DNA from: Alphaproteobacteria bacterium
Lineage (GTDB): Bacteria > Pseudomonadota > Alphaproteobacteria > Micropepsales > Micropepsaceae
Direction of reading: 5' to 3'
Assembly: GCA_947467345.1 (NCBI GenBank)
Contig: CANIHD010000005.1
Location: 84,548-148,547 of the forward strand
DNA length: 64,000 nucleotides
How positions within the stretch are numbered: the stretch's first letter is position 1; the number at the start of each line of letters is the position of its first letter. Positions 55,521-64,000 of the stretch are shown one piece after another. The notes beneath the pieces are model-generated. The model searched no databases and had not been told where the DNA came from. It saw only the letters and a program-made list of their open reading frames with translations. Made by a program: the position numbers and the translations under genes.

Positions 55521-56263
55521 GCATTCGCCTGGGCGTGAACGTCGATCATGTGGCGACGCTTCGAAACGCGCGCGGCGCGCCCTATCCCGATCCGTTGCGG
55601 GCCGCGCGCGTTGCGCTGGAGGCGGGCGCCGATATCGTCACCGCGCATTTGCGTGAAGACCGCCGGCATATTCGCGACGAAGATATTGAGCGGCTCATGC
55701 AAGCGGAGATTCCACTCAATTTGGAAATGGCCGCGACCGACGAGATGATCGCCATCGCGCTTCGTCATCGGCCACTGGCGTGCTGCCTTGTCCCTGAGCG
55801 GCGTGAAGAAATCACCACTGAAGGTGGGCTCGATGTTGTGGGGATGGACAATAATCTGGCGCCTAAGGTGCGCGCGCTCAAAGGCGCCGGCATACGCGTG
55901 TCGCTTTTCATCGCGCCGGTGAAAAAGCAAATCGAGGCGGCGGCGCGCATGCAGGTTCCGGATGTGGAGCTGCACACCGGTGCCTATTGCGATGCGGTGC
56001 TGTCGAACGATACTGAAGCTGTGAAACGCGAATTGGATGCGCTTCGCGCCGGCGCGCATGCTGCCGCACAAGCCGGGCTTGAAGTACATGCCGGTCACGG
56101 CCTGACCTATGACAATGTCGGCGCGGTCGCAGCGATCCCCGAAATCGTTGAATTACAGATTGGTCATTTCCTGGTCGGCGAATCCGTTTTTATTGGTCTG
56201 GAGCCTGCGATACTAAAGATGCGCGCGGCCATCGATCACGCCCGCGCGGAAATGTCCGCATGA
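55517..56263 (+). CDS. pdxJ: Pyridoxine 5'-phosphate synthase
   Basis: 248 residues; closes the pyridine ring from 1-deoxyxylulose-5-phosphate and aminoacetone-phosphate to give vitamin B6 phosphate. Signature segments are [45 protein letters not shown] and [13 protein letters not shown]. It overlaps rsh before and acpS after by four bases each, a pairing (pdxJ-acpS) common across proteobacteria. Confidence 0.96.
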   Translation: MSIRLGVNVDHVATLRNARGAPYPDPLRAARVALEAGADIVTAHLREDRRHIRDEDIERLMQAEIPLNLEMAATDEMIAIALRHRPLACCLVPERREEITTEGGLDVVGMDNNLAPKVRALKGAGIRVSLFIAPVKKQIEAAARMQVPDVELHTGAYCDAVLSNDTEAVKRELDALRAGAHAAAQAGLEVHAGHGLTYDNVGAVAAIPEIVELQIGHFLVGESVFIGLEPAILKMRAAIDHARAEMSA

Positions 56264-56670
56264 TCATCGGCCTTGGCAGCGATCTGATCGATATACGACG
56301 CATCGAAGAAACGCTGGCGCGCCATGGCGAGCGCTTCATCACGCGCGTGTTCACGGATTTGGAACGCAAGAAATCCGAGGGGCGTGCGGCGCGGGCCGCG
56401 TCCTATGCCAAACGTTTCGCCGCCAAGGAGGCTTGCGCCAAGGCATTGGGAACGGGGCTGAAGCAAGGTGTCTTTTGGCGCGACATGGGCGTCGTCAATC
56501 TGCCGTCCGGGCAGCCAACCATCCGCCTGACCGGCGGCGCGGCGCGCCGTTTGGCCGAAATCACGCCCGAAGGCATGACCGCCAATATTAGCCTTACAAT
56601 TACCGATGACTTTCCTTTGGCGCAGGCGGTAGTGATCATAGATGCTGTGGCGGATGCGCCGCAGCCATGA
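56260..56670 (+). CDS. acpS: Holo-[acyl-carrier-protein] synthase
   Basis: 136 residues; attaches 4'-phosphopantetheine from CoA to acyl carrier protein. The metal-binding Asp is in [20 protein letters not shown] and the conserved Glu/Lys in [17 protein letters not shown]. Length normal. It overlaps the pdxJ stop; 82 bases separate it from lepB, with a short inverted CTTCC/GGGAGAGG stretch but no clear terminator. Confidence 0.95.
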   Translation: MIIGLGSDLIDIRRIEETLARHGERFITRVFTDLERKKSEGRAARAASYAKRFAAKEACAKALGTGLKQGVFWRDMGVVNLPSGQPTIRLTGGAARRLAEITPEGMTANISLTITDDFPLAQAVVIIDAVADAPQP

Positions 56671-56752
56671 CGGAATACGCAGCTTTCCACGCCGCCTTCC
56701 TTGACGGGAGAGGGCGGGTTGAGTTCCTTGAGACGAAAGATTGGGCCGGCCG

Positions 56753-57592
56753 ATGAGTGAGAACGAACAGATGGGAAGTATTCCGGCGGAGGGGTCTAAA
56801 GTCTCTCCAGCCAGTCCCGCTCCCGTTGCCGGTTCCGCCAAGGCCGCAGGTTCTTCGAAAGCCTCCGTGAAGAAAAAGGAATCGTGGCTCGAGGTTTTCA
56901 AGACCGTCGTCTACGCGCTTCTGATTGCCGGCGTCATTCGCTCATTTATCTTCCAGCCGTTCAACATTCCGTCCGGTTCGATGGAAGCGACGCTTCTGGT
57001 CGGCGACTACCTTTTCGTCTCGAAATTTTCCTACGGCTATAGCCGCGCTTCGTTTCCGTTCGGCATCATTCCGATGACGGGCCGCGTCTGGTCGGCGCAG
57101 CCGGAGCGTGGCGACATCGTCGTGTTCAAGACGCCGATGGACAACAAAACCGATTTCATCAAGCGGCTTATCGGCCTGCCGGGCGACCGCATTCAGATGC
57201 AGTACGGAACGCTCTACCTCAACGGCAAGGCGATCCCGAAAGTGGCGGTCGAACCCTATGTCGAGAGTGTCGCCGGCTATGAGACACGCGTCAGCCGCTT
57301 TCGCGAAACGTTGCCCAACGGCGTGAGCTACAACGTTCTGGACCGCGAACCTGCCGGCAATCTGGACACGACCGATGTCTTCATCGTGCCCGAAGGCCAT
57401 TATTTCATGATGGGCGACAACCGCGACAATTCCGATGACAGCCGCGCCGGCGTCGGCTTCGTGCCGTTCGAGAATCTTGTCGGCAAGGCGCAGATCATTT
57501 TCTTCTCGCATAATTCCTCAGCCCGTATTTGGGAACTCTGGAGATGGCCGTTCGCGATCCGCTACGAACGGATCGGCGAGCTCACACGGTGA
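56753..57592 (+). CDS. lepB: Signal peptidase I
   Basis: 279 residues from ATG 56753. A cytoplasmic Ser/Pro/Ala/Lys-rich leader of about 45 residues is followed by one membrane helix (VFKTVVYALLIAGVIRSFIF). The catalytic Ser is in FNIPSGSMEATLLVGDY and the general-base Lys in DFIKRLIGLPGDRI. Box E is GDNRDNSDDSR. It cleaves Sec and Tat signal peptides, including those of the exported proteins in this window. The stop overlaps the rnc GTG start. Confidence 0.95.
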   Translation: MSENEQMGSIPAEGSKVSPASPAPVAGSAKAAGSSKASVKKKESWLEVFKTVVYALLIAGVIRSFIFQPFNIPSGSMEATLLVGDYLFVSKFSYGYSRASFPFGIIPMTGRVWSAQPERGDIVVFKTPMDNKTDFIKRLIGLPGDRIQMQYGTLYLNGKAIPKVAVEPYVESVAGYETRVSRFRETLPNGVSYNVLDREPAGNLDTTDVFIVPEGHYFMMGDNRDNSDDSRAGVGFVPFENLVGKAQIIFFSHNSSARIWELWRWPFAIRYERIGELTR

Positions 57593-58278
57593 AGGCGCTG
57601 GCCGCGCTGGAGGCGCGGCTTGGGTATCACTTTAAAGATCCCGAATTGCTGCAACGCGCGCTGAAACACGCCAGCATCGCCGGCGAGTCCAATGAGCGGC
57701 TGGAATTTGTCGGCGACCGGGTGCTGGGCCTGATTGTCGCCGAGCAGCTTTACGCCCAATTCCCCGATGATCCTGAGGGCGGTCTCGCCGTTCGCCTCAA
57801 TGCGCTGGTGCGACGCGAGGCCTGCGCCGCCGCCGCGCAAGAGATCGGCCTCGGCCAATATTTGGTTATGGCGAATTCGGAATCGGGCAGCGGTGGCCGC
57901 ACCAAGGCAGCTATCCTAGCGGGTGCCTGCGAAGCGGTGATTGCGGCGATTTATTTCGATGGCGGGTTCGAAGCGGCCCGCACCTTCGTGACCGCACATT
58001 GGGAGCAGGCGTTTCAGGGCCTTGCGCCCGATTTGCGCGACGCCAAGACATCGTTACAGGAATGGGCACAAAGTGGGGCGCTGCCATCGAAGGCGCAGCC
58101 GCGTTACACCATGGTCTCGCGCGAAGGACCTGACCATGCACCTATGTTTGCGGTGCAAGTCATGGTGCCGGAACACGAGCCCGAAACAGGCAGCGGCGCG
58201 ACCAAACGCGACGCCGAACAGGACGCGGCGCGGCGTATGCTGATGCGCCTTGGCGTCTGGAAGAACGGAAATTCATGA
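57589..58278 (+). CDS. rnc: Ribonuclease III
   Basis: 229 residues from GTG 57589, chosen because it overlaps the lepB stop (GTGA). The catalytic signature is NERLEFVGDRVLGLIVAE, with the later acidic residues in AGACEAVIAAIYFDGG. The C-terminal dsRBD starts at KTSLQEWAQSGALPSKAQPR. It processes rRNA precursors and structured mRNAs. The stop overlaps era by four bases. Confidence 0.95.
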   Translation: MKALAALEARLGYHFKDPELLQRALKHASIAGESNERLEFVGDRVLGLIVAEQLYAQFPDDPEGGLAVRLNALVRREACAAAAQEIGLGQYLVMANSESGSGGRTKAAILAGACEAVIAAIYFDGGFEAARTFVTAHWEQAFQGLAPDLRDAKTSLQEWAQSGALPSKAQPRYTMVSREGPDHAPMFAVQVMVPEHEPETGSGATKRDAEQDAARRMLMRLGVWKNGNS

Positions 58279-59228
58279 CCGACGCCGAAACGAAGCCTGA
58301 AACGAACGTTGAAACCAGGGCTGGCTTTGTCGCCGTTCTGGGCGCGCCGAATGCCGGCAAATCCACGCTGGTGAATGCGCTCGTCGGCAGTAAAGTTTCC
58401 ATTGTCACCAAGAAGGTTCAGACCACGCGGATGCCGGTGCGCGGCATCGCGTTGCATGGTCCGGCCCAAATCATCTTTGTCGACACGCCCGGCATCTTCG
58501 CGCCGAAGCGACGGCTCGACCGCGCAATGGTCAAAGCTGCCTGGGGCGGTGCTGCCGACGCCGATGCCATTCTGGTCGTGGTCGATGCGCCTGATGTGGC
58601 GGCCCATCCCAATAGTTTCGCCGCCGGCGATACCGACCGGATCATCGAAGGCATGGAAAAGGCGAAGAGGCGCGCGGCGTTGGTGCTCAATAAGACCGAT
58701 GGCATGAAGCGGCTGGATCTTTTGCCGCTTGCCGATGAGCTCAACCGGCGCGGGATTTTCGACCGTGTGTTCATGGTCTCGGCTTTGAAAGGCGAGGGGC
58801 TTCCCGACATTCTTTCCTATTGCGCGGAAAGAGTGCCCGCCAGTCCGTGGCTCTATCCCGAAGATCAGGTGGCGGATATTCCCTCGCGCCTCTTTGCTGC
58901 TGAGATCACGCGGGAGAAAGTTTACCTGCGTCTACATGAAGAGCTGCCGTATTCGTCGGCCGTCGTCACCGATTCCTGGAAAGAGAATAAGGACGGGTCG
59001 GTCCGCATCGATCAAACCATCTTTGTCGAGCGCGAAGGCCAGAAGGGTATTGTCGTCGGCAAAGGCGGCCTGACCATCAAGAAGATCGGCGAACTCGCCC
59101 GCGCGGAAATGGAAGAGCTGTTCGGCCGGCGCGTGCATCTTTTTCTCCACAGCAAGGTCAATGAGCGCTGGGGAGAAACGCCCGCCCACTACCGCGAGTG
59201 GGGCCTGGAATTTCTGAAGGATCAGTGA
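58275..59228 (+). CDS. era: GTPase Era
   Basis: 317 residues; binds the 16S rRNA 3' end during 30S maturation. G motifs: GAPNAGKSTLVNALVG, the switch around RMPVRG, DTPGIF, NKTD and SALKGEG. The C-terminal KH domain is visible (EGQKGIVVGKGGLTIKKIGE). It is followed by 72 non-coding bases that hold the DnaA-box cluster before recO. Confidence 0.96.
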   Translation: MTDAETKPETNVETRAGFVAVLGAPNAGKSTLVNALVGSKVSIVTKKVQTTRMPVRGIALHGPAQIIFVDTPGIFAPKRRLDRAMVKAAWGGAADADAILVVVDAPDVAAHPNSFAAGDTDRIIEGMEKAKRRAALVLNKTDGMKRLDLLPLADELNRRGIFDRVFMVSALKGEGLPDILSYCAERVPASPWLYPEDQVADIPSRLFAAEITREKVYLRLHEELPYSSAVVTDSWKENKDGSVRIDQTIFVEREGQKGIVVGKGGLTIKKIGELARAEMEELFGRRVHLFLHSKVNERWGETPAHYREWGLEFLKDQ

Positions 59229-59237
59229 CTTGGCGAC

Positions 59238-59270
59238 TTATCCACAAACTGTGGATGAGATTTGTTCACA
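59238..59270. promoter_or_regulatory. Cluster of three DnaA-box-like sequences
   Basis: TTATCCACA at 59238-59246 matches the DnaA consensus perfectly. TGTGGATGA at 59250-59258 is an inverted box with one mismatch, and TTGTTCACA at 59262-59270 a direct box with one mismatch. All three lie in the 72-base gap between era and recO. Confidence 0.6.
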
Positions 59271-59300
59271 GAGTGTGCGCAAGACGATAAGCCATCAGCC

Positions 59301-60047
59301 ATGGAATGGACGGACGACGCGATTGTTCTCTCGCTGCGCGGGCACGGCGAGAGTTCCGGGATTCTGGAAACGCTGACCGCCGCGCATGGGCGCCATCTCG
59401 GCTTGGTGCATGGTGCGACGTCGCCAAAACGCCGCGCGATGCTGCAGCCAGGAAATCGCGTGTCGCTCACCTGGCGGGCGCGAATTTCGGAAAATCTTGG
59501 TGTCTTCGTGGTCGAGCTGGCACGCGAGCGGGCTCACGCTCTGTTTGAGCACCGCGCCTCTCTCACCGGTGTGAGCGCTTTCGCTGCTGTCGCTAACGCC
59601 GTTCTGCCTGAGCGCGAGCCGCACCGCCCCGCCTTCGAGGGCGGCGAAGTCCTGCTGGAAGCGATCGCCGAGCACGGGTTCGCGGATTGGATTCCCCTCT
59701 ATGTGCGCTGGGAAGCCGGTCTTCTCGAAGAGCTGGGCTTCGGTCTCGATTTTCGCACCTGTGCCGCGACCGGCACGACCGAGAACCTCATCTATGTGTC
59801 GCCGCGCTCGGGCCGCGCGGTTTCCATGGAGCCGGGCGAAGCCTATCGCGACCGGCTTCTAGCCCTGCCGCCGTTTCTACTAGGGCGGCAGGACGCGGCA
59901 CCGACGCCGGAAGATTTGTTCGCCGGTCTCAAATTGACCGCGCATTTTCTCGATCATTTCGTATTGGCTCCGCACAGCAAATCCATTCCCGAGGCGCGAC
60001 AAAGACTCAGCGATCTGGCCGCCCGTAACGCAAACGAATCACTGTAA
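59301..60047 (+). CDS. recO: DNA repair protein RecO
   Basis: 248 residues from ATG 59301 (MEWTDDAIVLSLRGHGESSG). The OB-fold N-terminus contains HGRHLGLVHGATSPKRRAML and GNRVSLTWRARISENLG, a standard alphaproteobacterial RecO. The helical C-terminus has RWEAGLLEELGFGLDFRTCA and ends in the LDHFVLAP block. It acts with RecR to load RecA on SSB-coated gaps. parC begins 12 bases later. Confidence 0.94.
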   Translation: MEWTDDAIVLSLRGHGESSGILETLTAAHGRHLGLVHGATSPKRRAMLQPGNRVSLTWRARISENLGVFVVELARERAHALFEHRASLTGVSAFAAVANAVLPEREPHRPAFEGGEVLLEAIAEHGFADWIPLYVRWEAGLLEELGFGLDFRTCAATGTTENLIYVSPRSGRAVSMEPGEAYRDRLLALPPFLLGRQDAAPTPEDLFAGLKLTAHFLDHFVLAPHSKSIPEARQRLSDLAARNANESL

Positions 60048-60059
60048 GACGGCACCGAC

Positions 60060-62288
60060 ATGGGTGAAGCACCAATCAAACACGACGACATACGCCCCGA
60101 GCCGCTGACCCGCGCGCTGTCGGAGCGTTACCTTGCCTATGCGTTGTCGACGATCACGTCGCGGGCGCTGCCCGATGCGCGCGATGGCTTGAAGCCCGTG
60201 CATCGACGCCTCCTTCACGCCATGCGCGAGCTCGGCCTCAATCCGGAATCCGGCTTCAAGAAATGCGCGCGCGTGGTTGGCGACGTCATCGGTAAATTCC
60301 ATCCGCATGGCGACCAGTCGGTTTACGATGCGCTGGTGCGTCTCGCGCAGGATTTCGCGGTTCGCTATCCGCTGGTCGACGGGCAGGGCAATTTTGGCAA
60401 TGTGGACGGCGATAACCCGGCCGCCATGCGATACACCGAAAGCCGCCTCACGGCGGTGGCGCAGGCGCTGCTCGAAGGTCTCGATGAAGATGCCGTTGAT
60501 TTCCGTCCCACCTATGATGGTGAGGAACGAGAGCCGATCGTTCTGCCCGCCGCCTTTCCAAATCTTCTCGCCAATGGCTCCTCCGGCATCGCCGTCGGCA
60601 TGGCGACGTCGATACCGCCGCACAATGTCGGCGAGCTGTGCGGCGCGCTGCTTGAGCTGAACAAGAATCCGAATGTCCAGGAACGCACGCTGTTCAAGCA
60701 TGTGAAGGGACCGGATTTTCCCACCGGCGGCATTATCGTCGACGAGGCGGCCTCCATTCAGGAAGCCTATCGCACGGGGCGTGGGTCGTTCCGCGTGCGC
60801 GCGCGCTGGTTTCGTGAAGAGGGCGCGCGCGGCAGCTATCAGATCGTCGTCGATCAGATTCCCTATCAGGTGCAGAAGGCGAAGCTGATCGAGCGCATCG
60901 CGGCCTTGTTGGAAGAAAAGAAACTGCCGCTGCTCGACGATGTCCGCGACGAGTCCACGGAAGATATCCGCCTCGTGCTGGTGCCCAAGAGCCGCACCGT
61001 CGAGCCGGAAATCCTGATGGAGCAATTGTTCCGGCTCACCGAGCTGGAATCGCGCATCTCGCTCAATCTCAATGTTCTCGACAAAGGCGTGACGCCGAAG
61101 GTGATGTCGTTGCGCGAGGCGCTGCAGGCATTCCTCGATCATCGCCTCGTCGTGCTGCAGCGGCGCAGCAATTTTCGTCTCGCCAAGATCGCCGACAGGC
61201 TGGAGGTGCTGGAAGGCTATCTCGCCGTCTATTTGAACCTCGACAAGGTGATCAAGATCATCCGCACCGAGGATGAGCCGAAGCCGAAACTGATCGCCGC
61301 CTTCAAGCTTACCGACCGGCAGGCGGAAGCCATTCTCAACATGCGGCTGCGCGCTTTGCGCAAGCTGGAAGAGATGCAGATCCAAGGCGAGCACACCGCG
61401 CTCACCAAGGAACAGAAAGAACTCAAGCGCCTGGTCGCGTCAGACTCCTTGCAGTCAGAACGCATCGCCGAGGAAATTCGCACCATTGATGCGAAGTTCG
61501 GCGGCAAGACGGCGTTGGGCAAACGGCGCACCACGTTCTCGGCACCGCCTGAAATATCGGAAGATTTTTCCATCGACGCGCTGATCGAAAAAGAACCGAT
61601 CACGGTCGTTTGCTCCGAGAAATTGTGGTTCCGGTCGCTCAAAGGCCATCAGGATCCCAGCGACAGCATCAAATATCGCGAGGGTGACAAAGCCCGTTTC
61701 TGGATTCACGCCCAGAGCACCGACAAGCTCATGCTGTTTGCGACAGATGGTCGGTTCTTTACGCTCGATTGTTCCAAGCTTCCGGGTGGGCGCGGCAATG
61801 GCGAGGCGATCCGCAGCTTTGTCGATCTGCCGCCAGAGGCCGACATCGTCACCATGTTCGTACATGAAGAGGGGCGCAAACTTTTGCTCGCAGCCACCTC
61901 CGGCCACGGCTTCATCACCAATGAAGACGAGGCTGTCGCGATGACGCGTTCGGGCAAGAAGGTGATGAACATACAGGCGCCCGCCGAGGCTGTCGCGATC
62001 AGTTTTGTCAGCGGAGATTCCGTTGCGGTCACCGGCGAGAACCGCAAGCTTCTGGTGTTTCCGCTCGCCGAGGTGCCGGAGATGGCGCGTGGGCGCGGCG
62101 TCATTTTGCAGCGCTACAAGGACGGCAATCTGAAGGACGCGCGCAGCTTCACCTGGAAGCAGGGCATAAAAGATGCGAACGGACGGCTGTGGGAGCCGAG
62201 TGAACTCAAAGAGTTCCGCGGCGAGCGCGCGCAGGCCGGCCGCATAGTCCCCCGGGGCTTCGCTGCGAAGCTGAAATTCGCGGAGTAG
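60060..62288 (+). CDS. parC: DNA topoisomerase IV subunit A
   Basis: 742 residues; the cleavage subunit that decatenates daughter chromosomes with Par[21 protein letters not shown] and [20 protein letters not shown] (quinolone region), and the catalytic Tyr in [12 protein letters not shown]. The C-terminal beta-pinwheel keeps parC-type blades ([20 protein letters not shown]) rather than the GyrA box. The last gene of the rpoZ-parC run. The next gene is on the other strand, with a GGGGCCAAA/TTTGGCTCC hairpin just past the stop. Confidence 0.95.
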   Translation: MGEAPIKHDDIRPEPLTRALSERYLAYALSTITSRALPDARDGLKPVHRRLLHAMRELGLNPESGFKKCARVVGDVIGKFHPHGDQSVYDALVRLAQDFAVRYPLVDGQGNFGNVDGDNPAAMRYTESRLTAVAQALLEGLDEDAVDFRPTYDGEEREPIVLPAAFPNLLANGSSGIAVGMATSIPPHNVGELCGALLELNKNPNVQERTLFKHVKGPDFPTGGIIVDEAASIQEAYRTGRGSFRVRARWFREEGARGSYQIVVDQIPYQVQKAKLIERIAALLEEKKLPLLDDVRDESTEDIRLVLVPKSRTVEPEILMEQLFRLTELESRISLNLNVLDKGVTPKVMSLREALQAFLDHRLVVLQRRSNFRLAKIADRLEVLEGYLAVYLNLDKVIKIIRTEDEPKPKLIAAFKLTDRQAEAILNMRLRALRKLEEMQIQGEHTALTKEQKELKRLVASDSLQSERIAEEIRTIDAKFGGKTALGKRRTTFSAPPEISEDFSIDALIEKEPITVVCSEKLWFRSLKGHQDPSDSIKYREGDKARFWIHAQSTDKLMLFATDGRFFTLDCSKLPGGRGNGEAIRSFVDLPPEADIVTMFVHEEGRKLLLAATSGHGFITNEDEAVAMTRSGKKVMNIQAPAEAVAISFVSGDSVAVTGENRKLLVFPLAEVPEMARGRGVILQRYKDGNLKDARSFTWKQGIKDANGRLWEPSELKEFRGERAQAGRIVPRGFAAKLKFAE

Positions 62289-62355
62289 GGGGCCAAATTG
62301 TTTGGCTCCCTCAATGTGTTACACAAACATCTTCGTGTCAGTAGGGCGGAATTTT

Positions 62356-63279
62356 TCAGGCGGGCTTCAAAGCCTGGCTCAGCTCGTAAAAAGAGACCGC
62401 CGCAGCATTGGAAACATTGAGGCTCTCGACCGGTCCAGACATCGGAACGAAGGCGGTAACATCGCAGTGCTCGCGCACGAGACGGCGAATGCCCGTGCCT
62501 TCGGATCCTAGCACGACCGCGATATGACCGGAGGCTGAAGCCTCTTTCAGCGGCACGTCGCCGTCGCCGGCCAATGCGATTCGCCAGAAGCCAAGATCAG
62601 CGAGTTCTTCGAGGGTGCGCGCTATGTTTACAACAGTAACACGTGGGACAATATCAAGAGCTCCCGACGCGGCTTTGGCCAGGGCACCCGATTCGGGCGG
62701 GCTGTGACGGTCCTGGACGATGACGGCAGCGACGCCGAAGGCGGCGGCTGAGCGCAAAATGGCGCCTTCATTATGTGGATCGGTTACCTGATCCAACACC
62801 GCCACCAGCTTGCGGCCGGTATTGCTGCGACCAAGCAAGGTTTCGAGATCGGGGTTGGGTAGGGGATCGCACAACAAAGCGATTCCCTGATGCACCGCGC
62901 CCGCCGGAAGGAGGCGCGCGACATTTTCGCTCTCCGCCGGTTCGACAGGCACGGATTTGAGCAGGCTGGCCCCCAATTCCGAGGCTGCGCGTGCCGTGAG
63001 AACGGCCTTTCGGATGCTGCGATTCGGGTTGGCGAGGGCCGCGCGTGCCGCGTGGAACCCATACAGCCAGAACGGCGCGCCGCGCCCGCTCGCCGCACTA
63101 TGCGTAGGCGCTGTGGAAGCCGCTGCGACAGAAGGTTTTTCACCCCGTGGACGTTCGCGCGGCGCTGGTTTCGGCGTGAACTTTGGCGCGGATTTGGGCG
63201 TGAATTTTGCGGCCGGTTTTGGCGCTGATTTCTCTGGCCGCAGAGGAGAAGCGTTCGGCTTGTGTTTCTTACGGGTCAC
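62356..63279 (-). CDS. rlmB: 23S rRNA 2'-O-ribose methyltransferase, RlmB/TrmH family
   Basis: 307 residues. The N-terminal 60 residues are a K/P/A/R-rich tail with repeats (KFTPKSAPKFTPKPAPRERP). A substrate-binding domain (GFHAARAALANPNRSIRKAV) and the SPOUT knot follow, with LDQVTDPHNEGAILRSAAAF, LGSEGTGIRRL and PMSGPVESLNVSNAAAV (motifs 1-3 of SpoU). RlmB methylates G2251 in E. coli, but another SpoU position is possible. Its start faces the tRNA genes across about 240 bases. Confidence 0.92.
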   Translation of the reverse strand: MTRKKHKPNASPLRPEKSAPKPAAKFTPKSAPKFTPKPAPRERPRGEKPSVAAASTAPTHSAASGRGAPFWLYGFHAARAALANPNRSIRKAVLTARAASELGASLLKSVPVEPAESENVARLLPAGAVHQGIALLCDPLPNPDLETLLGRSNTGRKLVAVLDQVTDPHNEGAILRSAAAFGVAAVIVQDRHSPPESGALAKAASGALDIVPRVTVVNIARTLEELADLGFWRIALAGDGDVPLKEASASGHIAVVLGSEGTGIRRLVREHCDVTAFVPMSGPVESLNVSNAAAVSFYELSQALKPA

Positions 63280-63365
63280 GATAGGCTTCCCTCTATAATA
63301 AGAGTGGTTTTATCCGGGCCCCAACACTGAGGTTCCGGAGCATTCTGTTGACCATGAACCATCTA

Positions 63366-63394
63366 TTGACACCTTGCCGCAATTGACCAATATG
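63366..63394 (+). promoter_or_regulatory. Weak candidate promoter for the tRNA-Tyr/tRNA-Gly/tuf unit
   Basis: TTGACA, a 17-base spacer and AATATG. The -35 is perfect and the -10 poor. The gap 63280-63518 holds no supported gene. Confidence 0.35.
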
Positions 63395-63518
63395 CGCGCT
63401 TCTTTCCGGGGCGAATCCGCTTTGCCGGCTGGTTCGCCGTCTGACAAGTGCTTGAAGCCCCAAGTGAATTTCAGGTGAGCGGATGACCCCTGCGCCGTCG
63501 GCGAAAGATTTTCACAAC

Positions 63519-63603
63519 GGGGGAGTGTCCCGAGTGGCAAAGGGGGCGGACTGTAAATCCGCTGGCTTCGCCTTCGTAGGTTCGAGTCCTACCTCCCCCA
63601 CCA
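63519..63603 (+). tRNA. tRNA-Tyr (anticodon GTA), CCA encoded
   Basis: 85 bases. A perfect 7-bp acceptor stem (GGGGGAG / CTCCCCC), anticodon loop CTGTAAA with GTA, a long type II variable arm (TGGCTTCGCCTTC), a T loop with GGTTCGAGTCC, then A and an encoded CCA at 63601-63603. Confidence 0.97.
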
Positions 63604-63702
63604 TTTCCGCATCGGTGAACAGGGAAGAGGAGTCGAAGTGAACGAGGGTCGAGCGAGCGACACGCGCATTCTTATTCGTGATTCCTGATCACCGAACCGG
63701 AT

Positions 63703-63776
63703 GCGGGTGTAGCTCAATGGTAGAGCAACAGCCTTCCAAGCTGATGACGAGGGTTCGATTCCCTTCACCCGCTCCA
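63703..63776 (+). tRNA. tRNA-Gly (anticodon TCC), CCA encoded
   Basis: 74 bases. The acceptor GCGGGTG / CACCCGC is perfect, D arm GCTCAATGGTAGAGC, anticodon loop CTTCCAA with TCC, T loop GGTTCGATTCC, discriminator T and encoded CCA. It lies between tRNA-Tyr and tuf, a conserved arrangement in bacteria. Confidence 0.97.
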
Positions 63777-63814
63777 ACCTTTGCCGAAATCGCGGCGCCG
63801 GTTGGTAAATAAGA

Positions 63815-63838
63815 CCCGCACACACCATCTCGTGCGGG
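63815..63838 (+). other. Leader hairpin upstream of tuf
   Basis: CCCGCAC and GTGCGGG form a perfect 7-bp stem with a 10-base loop in the 93 bases between tRNA-Gly and tuf. No T run follows, so it is more likely an RNA-processing or leader structure than a terminator. Confidence 0.4.
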
Positions 63839-63869
63839 AGCAAGAACAGAAGAAGAAGGATTATAGGTC

Positions 63870-64000
63870 ATGGGCAAAGCGAAGTTTGAGCGGAACAAGC
63901 CGCACTGCAACATTGGAACGATTGGGCATGTCGACCACGGCAAGACGTCGTTGACGGCAGCGATCACGAAAGTCTTGGCTGAGACGGGTAAGGCTCACTA
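63870..64000 (+). CDS. tuf: Elongation factor Tu (5' end only)
   Basis: The first 43 codons before the window ends. [20 protein letters not shown] runs into the P-loop [15 protein letters not shown], unmistakable for EF-Tu, the GTPase that brings aminoacyl-tRNA to the ribosome. AGAAGGA upstream is the ribosome site. It follows the two tRNA genes and may share their transcript. Confidence 0.97.
   Translation, partial: MGKAKFERNKPHCNIGTIGHVDHGKTSLTAAITKVLAETGKAH

Noticed and set aside
60039..61394. 451-codon open frame on the minus strand
   Set aside because: Antisense to parC, with a His/Arg/Gln-rich, motif-free product typical of reverse-complement shadows in GC-rich genes.
62289..62311. 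Intrinsic terminator after parC
   Set aside because: There is a hairpin (GGGGCCAAA with TTTGGCTCC, one G-T pair) but no T run after it, so it is not listed as a terminator.
1..64000. CRISPR array, transposase, integrase or prophage genes
   Set aside because: I looked for regularly spaced repeats and for transposase/integrase-type proteins and saw none. The only tandem DNA repeats are the 42-base coding units in the slt-like gene and the haem-protein paralogues.

Overview
The window looks like chromosomal DNA of an alphaproteobacterium. The evidence is the GC-rich coding sequence and several gene blocks whose order I know from this class: plsY-dprA-topA ... rnr ... rpmG, gatCAB, rpoZ-rsh-pdxJ-acpS-lepB-rnc-era-recO-parC, and tRNA-Tyr/tRNA-Gly/tuf. 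A candidate EcfG-type general-stress promoter fits the same class. I cannot name the genus. There are no insertion sequences, prophage genes, CRISPR arrays or rRNA genes, and no gene-free stretch exceeds about 250 bases.

Layout. 1-2.2 kb holds cysD and a cysNC fusion (sulfate activation), both broken by three frameshifts and one internal stop. 2.3-6.7 kb holds nucleotide-sugar genes (galE, galU, a UDP-glucuronate-type epimerase, ugd) that would supply UDP-glucose, UDP-galactose and UDP-glucuronate/galacturonate for surface polysaccharide. 6.8-12.8 kb is repair (recG, sdhE, mfd). 13-19 kb is accessory: a secreted double TonB-C protein, a large ATP-grasp/M32 carboxypeptidase fusion with a probable 5' frameshift, a small membrane protein and an aldehyde dehydrogenase. 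19.2-22.4 kb has rpmG (L33), a small cytochrome c and rnr.

22.4-29.2 kb carries three tandem paralogues of about 720-730 residues. Each is exported and combines an N-terminal regulatory-like beta domain, one CxxCH haem motif, a probable beta-propeller and a Ca-loop-like motif. Two are predicted lipoproteins and one is membrane-anchored. This array sits between topA and rnr and is the best candidate here for an undescribed system. 29.2-35.8 kb is topA, dprA, plsY, a PyrB carrying a PyrI-like zinc domain, and ruvX. 35.9-39.1 kb is gatCAB.

39.4-52.8 kb mixes a histone H1-like protein, a GST, Sel1-type proteins, an alpha/beta hydrolase, a Slt-like lytic transglycosylase, dapA, smpB, an AAC(6')-like acetyltransferase, a sulfite-oxidase-like protein, a cysteine amidohydrolase, an HWE-type sensor kinase with a lone receiver behind a GGAAC-N16-CGTT promoter, a family-5 uracil-DNA glycosylase and folK. 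52.8-64 kb is a dense housekeeping run from rpoZ to parC, then rlmB, two tRNAs and the start of tuf.

All functional names come from motif and sequence recognition by eye. No search was run.
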